Shown in pieces: positions 55,466-64,000 of a stretch of 64,000 bases of DNA. The translations under genes were made by a program, and so were the position numbers. The notes under the pieces are model-generated. The model was not told where the DNA came from and searched no databases. It saw only the letters and a list, made by a program, of their open reading frames with translations. Numbering within the stretch: position 1 is the stretch's first letter; each line of letters starts with the position of its first letter. The DNA is from Fragilaria crotonensis (taxonomy: Eukaryota > Bacillariophyta > Fragilariophyceae > Fragilariales > Fragilariaceae). The stretch spans positions 62,001-126,000 of the forward strand of contig JAKSYS010000058.1 in assembly GCA_022925895.1 (NCBI GenBank), given 5' to 3'.

Positions 55466-56167
55466 TCACGCATCCTTCAACTTCTCAGTTGTGGTTCTCA
55501 TGAACGATTGGGGAATCACAACCAACGTATCGTACAGCAAAAGCGTATTGAGGACGTGGGTCGTCCAGCACAAGATGCACAATTCCTGAAGGAGTGTCAG
55601 GTGGTAGGCCAAGAATACAGACGACGCCATGGCAGCCACAGACGCAAAGACCGTCACGGGGTATGGAAAGTAGTCGCGCAAGACGAGTTGGTAGAAATAG
55701 TAGACAGCTCCCAACGCCGCATTTGGAACATTCAACAAGGATTCTTGCGAAACCAATCCAAAGTAACTAAGCAAGTGACCCTGGGGAGTTGAAAGACGGC
55801 ACTGTTGGGGGAGCACGCAAAACACACGAGACAAGAGTTAGCAGGGAAAAGGTGGTTTTGGACTCTGTCAAAGTGATCATACACCGATTGAATCGGTAAA
55901 ATATCTAGCTCACACAGCAGAGTTGGCACTGTACTCAGTACTACTCTCAACATGCATGGAGAATTGCAATGTATGCCACGTCCATCACGACAACAAACCG
56001 AACAATGCTTACCTACACGATGCCTTGATGGCTTCAATGTCACACATGGCGGAAAACTCTTCACCTTCCTTCAGGTGATGAACCTTATGCTCGACATATA
56101 GAGCATATCCTGATAGGATGATTCCCACAGTGGCAAGGAACGACGGTGAAGTCAGAATTCCCATCAT
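55466..56167 (-). CDS. vitamin K epoxide reductase (VKOR) family protein, one intron
   Basis: The model is complement(join(55466..55801,56013..56167)), about 163 aa. ATG 56167. The sequence follows VKORC1 order: first helix TVGIILSGYALYVEHKV, first Cys pair MCDIEAIKASCS, then VFQLPQGHLLSYFGLV, LNVPNAALGAVYYFYQ and the active-site CxxC in LLQELCILCWTTHVLN. The intron 55802..56012 is 211 nt (donor GTAAGC, acceptor CAACAG). One base is missing in the minus-strand CCCC run (55783-55786); one added C gives the sequence above. VKOR enzymes reduce quinones and drive disulfide formation in the ER or thylakoid membrane. No fused thioredoxin domain is present, so a partner thiol protein is expected elsewhere. 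Confidence 0.85.
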
Positions 56168-57884
56168 CTCTTCAGTTCTGATTCTTTGATCATAAATTGA
56201 GCAGAAGCGAAGTATTGGAGGAGTGAGGTGTGAGTGATGAGTCTCTACGAGTAGACGTGCGGACCAGTATTAATGGTACGATGGTACTCCAGTATTGTGT
56301 GTTGTATCGTAGTTCAATACTGTAGATTCTACTTCTACGTGGCCGACTATAGAAATGATACTGGGATACTTGTTGGGCCGGCGCATTAGGCGACGTGGTG
56401 TGTACGGATGCATGACAGACGTCATGATGACCTGTCTTTGGCTCGACACTCGAACTGCTGCTCGAAGCACACGACGAGTATAATTCATGTACGAGAACAT
56501 AGTCAAACTCCTCTCAAACCAATCAGGCATTTTAAGCAATTGTAACCAATAAATCTGGCAACAAAATCCTGCTGAATATCATTAATGCCAATGCCTTGCT
56601 GGTGCAGATGTGAGCAAAATTCATGAGAATCATGAGGAAAATGCCAGTCAGTTTGCATTCAGCTGCATTCACAAGAAGTGCTAGAGCGGCTCTTGCAGAA
56701 CTGAACAAGACATAACCGGGAAGAAGTGGCAACAAGAGTCCTCAAAATAGTACATCAGCATCATGCATCACCCCCAACTTCCTTGGAAGACATAGCTACA
56801 TGAGCCACTTCTCAGTGCTTCTTGGGGTTATTTTCTGCCCCTTTTTTGCTTTGACATGCTGGCAAATAGTCTCTTGCTCAAGATCCGTGATCAACTAAAT
56901 CAACCAAGCAGACAGCATTCATTGGAAAACTGAAGTCCTCGCCACATTTTGGGCTTGTTTTTGTTGCTTTCCGGTCGTAGGTTGAAGAAGCAGTCAGTCC
57001 TGGAATGGTAGTACCAAATCATGTGGGGGAGAATGCCACCTGCCGACCTGACCTGGTGATATGCTGCAGCCACGTTCTTGGTGGTTGTACTAGTACTAGC
57101 TAGTTCTGGAGTAGATGCTCATCTGCATAATCAGGACAACAGCAGCACATGGTTGCAGCATGTAAACTAATTGTTCTTATTCATAGCAACCAATGTAGTT
57201 GAGAAGGCAGGAGATGGGCGTTGTAGTGATCAGGAGGAAGATGACAGTGAAGGAACGTTCTACATACTGTACGTGAAGCTATTCGACGGACGGGCTGGCG
57301 CGTAAAGACATTTCAAATGACGTTCATATCTACGCATGTCTGCTGTCTGTGTTCCCCAAATTCTCGGAGAACCGTACAGTGGAAGTCTGATACTGCTACA
57401 GCAAATCATAGCATAAAGCGTACTACCGTGGTAGTACGCAGTGCCCATCTCAAATTTCCCTCGTGACAAAGATCACCACTCACCACGCAGCTTGTGTACT
57501 CCTACTAGTACCAGGTATTACTATGTCATATACACGGACTCGAACTGCAGTGTGCACGCTCGGAGTATGGAGCCAGTACCTGGTACTGGTACCTGGTGGC
57601 TGGTGTCAACGTTTTCACGGTGTTGTAGTAGTCGTGCAAATCAGAATCAAGCGCAACACTGAACAGAACAACACAACAAGGTTGGTGAGCTGCGAGCTTT
57701 GAGAAGCAGTGACCAGTCTTCCTTTTGTGCTGTTTTGATTCAGGAACCTGCATGCAATCCACTCTAGAGGAGACAGTTGGTGCAAAGTACTTCTACTGAG
57801 TTGTTAGTAGCATTGGTCACGAGCTGTGAAAGTACGGGATCCTCCACTACTGTACATCACTAACTAAGGGACGACACTGACACG
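56168..57884. other. intergenic with no recognised gene
   Basis: About 1.7 kb between divergent VKOR and cullin genes. GTAC clusters occur near 57395-57440 and 57500-57590. Short minus-strand frames at 56270-56735 have no recognisable content. Confidence 0.5.
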
Positions 57885-60251
57885 ATGCCGGTCGCCAAAC
57901 AAGGCAAACGCATCACTATCAAGGCATTTGCCAAGCCACCTAAGTTGCCTCCGAACTTCTACGAATCAACGTCGAAACAACTGTTGGAGGCGACATCCTC
58001 AATCCTTCGTCTTGGTCATCAACAAGACCCGCCTGCACTGCAGCACTGCTACACATCTGTGGTTAATCTTGTTTCGCACAAATTCGGTCCCCGGCTCTAT
58101 CATGATTTAGTTCAAGAGCTTCAGGAATCTTGTAGATTTGTCTTACCTGCCGAAGGGAGAGATCGCGACACCACTGATTTGTTGGCCTTTCTCGCTGTTC
58201 AATACCCAAAATACGTCGACTACCTCTTGTTGGTCCGACACGTATTCCTTGCGCTTGATCGCCCCTATGTCTGGGAGTCAACAACAACGACGACAACAGC
58301 CAGTACTACATCTAACAAGGATCCATACAATCACACCCCACGCGATGCTCCCACCACTTCACCACCAACTACAATGAATGGTCATGCCATCAAACGTACT
58401 TCGCAAACCACGACCATTCTCGAAGTTGGTTTGCAGCAATTCTACTTGCGCCTTTGTGAATTGGGTTGGGACACAGATGCATACAACTCCTGGTGGAAAT
58501 TGCTTTGGGAATCCTTCATGGAACACAGCCATGCACAGAATTTACAACAACCATCGTCGATGATCTTGGGGTTGCTCGAGTCCACAATGAATTTGTGGAA
58601 AGATTTGGGAGTGGCGCGATCCATCATTCACCAGACACAGCCGCTCTTGCAGTCCAGTCTGCAACACCTTTCCATGGAATGGCAAGCCAAACAGCCATAC
58701 TTGGCGGAAGCTTTCTTACAGCATGTCTATCAACAGTGGCAATTCGTCAGCACGCAGTGGAACTTTCTTCCCAAAACTTGGTTGCGAGCACTCCTTGAGC
58801 AGTTTCTGTTGGAACCACATTTGAATGCCGAGTATCTTCTCAAATCGTTGGACATTACCCATCACGAGCACTGCCAACACCTCTGGTTCTTGGCATCCCG
58901 CATTGACGGCGGTTTGCCACGTGTATTGGACGCTGTCAGTACACATGTCAACAACATGGCATTCAATGCATTGAGCAGTATCAACAGTCATCACCATCGT
59001 CGTCATCACAACAACAGCAGCAGCCGACTGCCAAATTGGTCATTGGTGGACTCCTACAATTGCACGAGCAATTGTGCGCTCTTCGGGCGATCGTTGGGGA
59101 GATACCGCTCAAACCTGCATGGGCGGACGTTTTAAATCACACCCCACTCGTGGCCGAGTGGTTGGCCAAGTACATTGATTTGGAATTCAAAAATTTAAAA
59201 AGCGAAACATCCCTCGAGCCACTGCTCTATCTCTTTGCACACATGCAGGCCAAGGATATCTTTGAAGCATTCTATAAAAAAGATTTGGCTAAGAGACTGC
59301 TCATGAATCGAGTGCAATCCATGGATTTGGAACGACAATTTGTGTCTTTGTTGAAGACAGAATGCGGTGCTGGCTACACATCCAAAATGGAGGGCATGTT
59401 TCAAGACATGGAATGGAGTCGAGAATCGTTGGCACGATACCGAGAATCGCCCGAGTACCTGTCGATGCGCGGGAATCGAGAATCACCCGCGGTTGACATG
59501 GAAGTGCAGATTCTGACGACGGGATATTGGCCCGTCTACACGCAATACAAGATTTGGTAATTCCCGAAGAACTGACTGTTCCCAAGAGAATTTTTGGAAT
59601 TATTACAAGAAGAAACATCAAGGGAGAAAGATTACTTGGCAATATGCACTTGGGAATTGTACGGTTGCGTTTACAACTACTGTTGGTTCCAAGACTAAAA
59701 CATACGACCTGGTCGTGACTTTGTTGCAGGCATTGATCCTATTATGTTTCAACGAACGTGATCACTGGACGCTGTCCGAATTGGAGCAACGCGTTGGAAT
59801 GGACGAACGTGAAGAAATGGAACGCACGCTCATATCCATGTCTGCGGGAAAGGAACAGTTTCGCGTCTTGCTTCGCAAAAAAGGGCCGACTGCCCGAGAT
59901 CCCAATGTCATGGTCGCACCAGATGATATCTTTCAAGTCAACAAGAAGTTCTCGTCGAACTTGAAACGCATCAAGATCCCCAACATTCTCAAAAAGGCAA
60001 CCAAGGAGGAACGCGACAAGGTGGTGGAGGGCGTGTCGCGGGATCGACTGTATTTGATTGATGCCGTTCTGGTGCGCATCATGAAGGCACGCAAGACGAT
60101 ACTTCACCAGCAACTCATTCCGCAGGTATTGGAACAAGTCAAGGTACCGGCGCAACCGTCGGACATTAAGCAGAGGATCGAATCATTGATTGAGCGAGAG
60201 TATATGGAACGTGATGAAAAGGATCGGACACGATACAATTACCTCGCATAA
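57885..60251 (+). CDS. cullin-4-like ubiquitin-ligase scaffold (about 789 aa)
   Basis: ATG 57885. The N-terminal cullin repeats (57885-59000) end in a Ser/His/Gln-rich insert. The cullin-homology part is clear: KDIFEAFYKKDLAKRLL, ECGAGYTSKMEGMFQDMEWS, TTGYWPVYTQ, NFWNYYKKKHQGRKITWQYA and TYDLVVTLLQALILLCFNE. The C-terminus carries the winged helix with the neddylation-site Lys (AVLVRIMKARKTI) and ends RIESLIEREYMERDEKD..YNYLA. The FEAFYKKDLAKRLL form is that of CUL4, which holds DDB1 and RBX1 in CRL4 ligases; orthology is inferred. The frame steps three times by a missing base: within the CAA/CAG-rich insert (about 58980-59030), at AA 59544-59545 and at CCC 59581-59583. The full conservation on both sides argues for sequence error. 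Confidence 0.85.
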
Positions 60252-60422
60252 TAATAAACAGAGAGGCACTAATAATTTAGGGACAATTATGGTTTGCACT
60301 TTGTGATCTTGTTTTAGGAAACGATGATCAGAACTCTGATTTCGGACATACATTTGGCAGGATATGTATTTTTTCTTATGCAGTCGTGTTTTTTTTCTCA
60401 TACATGCCAGAAGCCCCTCTTT

Positions 60423-62233
60423 TCAGTTTGGCTGGACGGACGCCCCCTGTCCGTCGTGACCAGCATGATAGGGTGGAGGATACCGAGCAATCTGACTAGC
60501 ACCTTGTTGTGGTGGCAATGGTTGTTTCATGTGTGACAAGCTCCAAGAGGGTAGAAGTGGCGCGTACATTGGTGGTCCATTCCATATGGGAGGACTGAAC
60601 CTTGGAAGTGCACGCACTACATATTGTTGACGCCAGACGGCAACTACCGTCGGGCAGGAGAGGTGCGACGAGTTATGAAATGGAGGACGAAAGGGAATTC
60701 CCACTCCCCCTGCAAAAGATTCGTGGCCATGAATGTTATGAGATCCCTGCGGCGCCCGCGATGGTGGTGGGCCGGGTGGTCCAACCAATCTCATTCGCTT
60801 GTTCATGACAAATTCCGATTGTTCTGCTGTAGCTTGGGAGGATTGCTTGCTATCGCTATAGTTGTGGCTCTGCGTCGGTGTGGGTACCACCATTGGTGCA
60901 CGTGGGTATCCGCCCTTGATACCGCGATGCATGCGCAAAGGTGGACGCCAGCATAGTCGTTGTAGCTGCTGCTGCTGTTGCTTTTGAGGGTTTTGCTCTG
61001 CTTGAAATGCTTCAGGTTGTTGTTGATTTTGCTGTTGCGCTTGTTGCTCCTTCTGAATTGCAGCAGGTGGTAGTTGCAAGGAAGGAACATCGACTTGCTT
61101 GCCTTGGGTCTGGATGAGGGGGAGTTATAGGAGGTGATCGTATCATCATGGGCATTGTGAGCATAGGATGATGATCAACGTCTGTCCCCAGGACTGGCGA
61201 GAAAGGTCGTTTGCGAGGCGCTGGAGACAAAAGCACTGGATCCAGATCAATGAACTCGGAACAAGAGGAATCGCTTCGATCATCATCATCATAATCATTG
61301 AGGTCCTCTGGCGGGTATCGTTGCCGTTGTTCTTCGAGTCTCTTTTCAAGTGTTGCGAAGCACCCCATGATATTGACCATCATTTTTCCCAACGGAGTTG
61401 CCTCTTCGTCAGCGGTGAGTGTTGGTACTGTGAGAGCTCCGCCAATATCAAGGAGAGCCGATACGTTATTTGAATAGTCATCCAAGTCCACCGCGAGGTC
61501 TGTCTCGGCGGTGCTTGTAGCACGATCACCTGCATGATCGTCCAACATGCAACAGAGAGATAGTGAAGCTGCCATTTCCCCCCGCTCCAATGGATGTAAG
61601 ATCCGCCATCTTGGATATATCGTCTGATGATACAATTGTTGGCGTGTTTTTCCTTTCCTGATCGACAAGTTTCTCTCGAGAAGTCCTCATCCACTTATCG
61701 TATTCTCTCATGAAATCTGCTTTCGACCTGTCCTTGCCGACGCGATACTTCTGCAAGTGGCTCTTGATCTTCTCCTTAGTAATTCCCTTCTCTGACAGAG
61801 TTGATAACCCATCCTTCATGTTTTCAATAATGACACTGGGCGACGCCTTTTGGAGTCCAATCTCAAAGACATTCGCGACAAGGGCACGATGACTCTCCAT
61901 GGTCCAGCTGGTTCTCGAACAACTACATGGATTGGATTGTACTGTTGTGTCAGTGTCGGGAGTGTCTTCCAACGGTAATAAACTGCAACAGAAGTTGTTC
62001 ATGTTGTTGTAATTGGAGCATGTCGTTCGTGAATTTTCAGGAGACGACGGTGGAGAACTTTCGACGCTAGTGTCAGAAGCGAGAATCTTGTGGGGTGCGG
62101 GGAAGGATCTGACGTTCAACGTCGGTATCGGCAGAGGTGCTTTCGATATCGATGACGATGCCATATGTGTGGAAGATGTGGGTAGGTGTTGACAATCTGG
62201 TGTTGTCGCAAGATGTTGAGGACTCATACTCAT
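60423..62233 (-). CDS. GARP/Myb SHLQKYR-type transcription factor (about 602 aa)
   Basis: ATG 62233. After a Ser/Pro/Thr-rich N-terminus, the single Myb-like DNA-binding domain spans residues about 109-163: WTMESHRALVANVFEIGLQK ... KGITKEKIKSHLQKYR, with the GARP signature SHLQKYR. An acidic middle (LNDYDDDDRSDSSCSEFIDL) and a Gln/Pro-rich C-terminus suggest transcriptional activation regions. The frame steps twice by one extra base, in the C run 61578-61583 and the G run 61118-61122 (plus strand). No receiver domain is present, so this is not a type B response regulator. Nuclear; target genes unknown. Confidence 0.78.
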
Positions 62234-64000
62234 AGGATAGTCCTGGTCATCAACAAGATTCTAACACCTTGCCCTTGGAAGTAATGAAAAATACCGAAAT
62301 CTACTTAGGGTAACAAAATTGTGACACCGAGGGCTTATTATTACGAGAAGTTCTCGAGTCCTGGTTGCATTATTGCTCGCATGAGTTCCAGGTATTTCGT
62401 TCACAGTACAATTGTCATATGGGTGGCTGAGGTGGCTGCTACCTGGTACTCCTAGATCCTAAGCTATCGTACTCCAATCCAAGAAATCGGAACATAATTT
62501 ACGTACTTGTCATGCTACAGAAACTATAACAATACACCTGGTGGCCAACAAAGGTCGGTGGTAAAAATTCTCAACAACCCCGTGCGGGTGACGGGGGGAA
62601 AGTGCGAATCTGAGAAGATTCATGGAAGATTCATTGTTCGGTTTGCACTTGCAAATTATGCAGGCTGCATCAGTTCTCACCAACCACTTCCGTCACGTGC
62701 AAAACCGATTTACTTAGGGTGTCATGCGTCACCAAATTCGGAATGCAGGTGCATCAACCTAGTATCTATCGAGTCGTTGAGTCAGACAACAAGTTCTGGG
62801 TCTAGTACAAAAACCAATTTTTAACACCTCAGGATGATAAATCTTGTCCTAGGAGTATTCGGACATCTTTTGCGACGAATATAAACGTCGTGAAATTGTC
62901 GTGTCTCATGGAATTCGAAAGAACGGTGTCGTCCGATCTTTCCTGGCCATACATTCGTTGTATTTTTGGCGTGTGACTTTTCCTGTCTACTAATTCTACA
63001 CCACTCGAGAGTCGAGAGTTCCAACGACAGATGTTTCCGGTATGAGATATGTCGACATCACGACCTGTTGTAACATATCATACGTCCATGCAATCGCAGA
63101 ATGCAGCGTAGCTTCGACACAAACGCGACACAGTGCTCTCTCTAGCTACGGTAGGACCACAAAACTAAAAAATCGTTCTGGGTGCCGGGGGGTCCCAAGC
63201 ATACATCCTTCAACAAATGGCGGGACCCCTGCGTCACTGTGTCAAATTCCTCGACCAGAATTCGAAAGCACTCCCAACGGACCTCGAACACGTGTGCAAT
63301 ATGGCGTAACACCGTGAAATAAGTACTGTACCATGTACGGGTAGTCTGGTAGTGTACTTGTCCAAAATCCAGACATTGTATTGCAGATAGCAGGTACTTG
63401 TACTGGTACGTACCTGGTACTCGAGTACCAGCCGGTAGCATACACCCACTTGAGACTTGATACTATCACCGGAGATGATACTCTAATCGTAGGATGTAGT
63501 ACGTAGTACCGTAGGAAAATTACTGTAGGAAGGTTTCACACAAAGTACATGTACCGCCCGCCGTTCTGAGAAATCAAGCTACCAGGTACATTGTAATTGT
63601 ACGCCTGGTACAGTAAATTCGGCACTCGATCGAACGAAAGACAAACTCGTCGAACGTGTCAAATGGCGTTTGACATTTCAACTCTTTTGTCGGGTAGTTA
63701 GAGATTGGGCAGTACTGTACGCAGGGATTGGAAAAATAATACTGTCCCACGTTGAATCTGGTATTACAGTCCTCCAGTAGGTAGAATGGTATTGTGCTGT
63801 TGCAGTGGGAGGTATTTTGGTATTGAAAAAATCCTTCAGTCCGGTATGAATATAACTTCTCTTCATTTTTCGAATCGCAGTACTTACTCGGTTCCATTGG
63901 TTTCGTCCGGTAGGTATAATGGTAGTAAAAACACTACAGTAACAGTAAACTTCAGTACTACAGTACAGAAATGAACCGTAAACACACTGATGCAGGACAG
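62234..64000. other. intergenic with no recognised gene, strongest GTAC cluster
   Basis: Ten GTAC palindromes lie between 63323 and 63428, far above chance. Further copies occur at 63490-63600 and 63700-63970. Open frames here are short and unrecognised. Confidence 0.5.

Noticed and set aside
59558-59587. 30-nt GT..AG segment as an intron in the cullin gene
   Set aside because: Too short, and removing it would delete residues expected between the YTQ and NFWNYY motifs; two one-base steps fit better.
1-64000. tRNA or rRNA genes
   Set aside because: No convincing T-loop plus acceptor-stem pairing or rRNA-like conserved block was seen when reading both strands by eye.

Overview
This is a stretch of eukaryotic nuclear DNA, most likely from a diatom (stramenopile). 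The grounds are inference: spliceosomal introns of roughly 74-107 nt with GT..AG ends, ankyrin/coiled-coil proteins of a type common in diatoms, a vitamin K epoxide reductase, a class C GPCR, secretory-pathway glycosyltransferases and a dense mix of mobile elements. There is no operon structure, and genes lie on both strands.

Layout. 0-4.5 kb: the N-terminus of a targeted protein and two ankyrin genes. 4.5-14 kb: gene-poor, with a decayed pogo-like transposase. 14-26 kb: a gene-dense block with a class C GPCR-like receptor, a GT43-like glycosyltransferase, an ankyrin/coiled-coil gene, a kinesin-6-like motor and a GT90/CAP10-like glycosyltransferase. 27.9-41.2 kb: two large mobile elements almost end to end. 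The first is a 4.25-kb DDE transposon with imperfect terminal inverted repeats and TA target duplication; the second is a 9.0-kb tyrosine-recombinase retrotransposon (PAT/Ngaro type, DIRS order) with split direct repeats A1...B1-A2-B2. 41.6-45.2 kb: a four-exon AAAP-type amino-acid transporter and another ankyrin/coiled-coil gene. 45.5-49.2 kb: a complete-looking PIF/Harbinger element with 30-bp inverted repeats, TAA target duplication, transposase and Myb-like partner. 49.7-62.2 kb: a polytopic membrane protein, a fifth ankyrin/coiled-coil gene, a LARGE-like (GT49) glycosyltransferase, a small targeted protein, VKOR, a cullin-4-like protein and a GARP/SHLQKYR transcription factor. The last 1.8 kb looks empty.

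Three patterns cut across the window. (1) Five paralogous ankyrin (mostly ankyrin plus coiled-coil) genes are dispersed in 64 kb. (2) At least nine otherwise well-conserved host or plain-transposon reading frames are split by one-base steps, nearly all in short homopolymer runs and mostly a missing base. This looks more like base-calling error in a long-read assembly than like a row of pseudogenes. (3) Intergenic DNA carries dense clusters of the palindrome GTAC. Where a gene spans such a step, the feature covers the whole gene and the step is described in the text.
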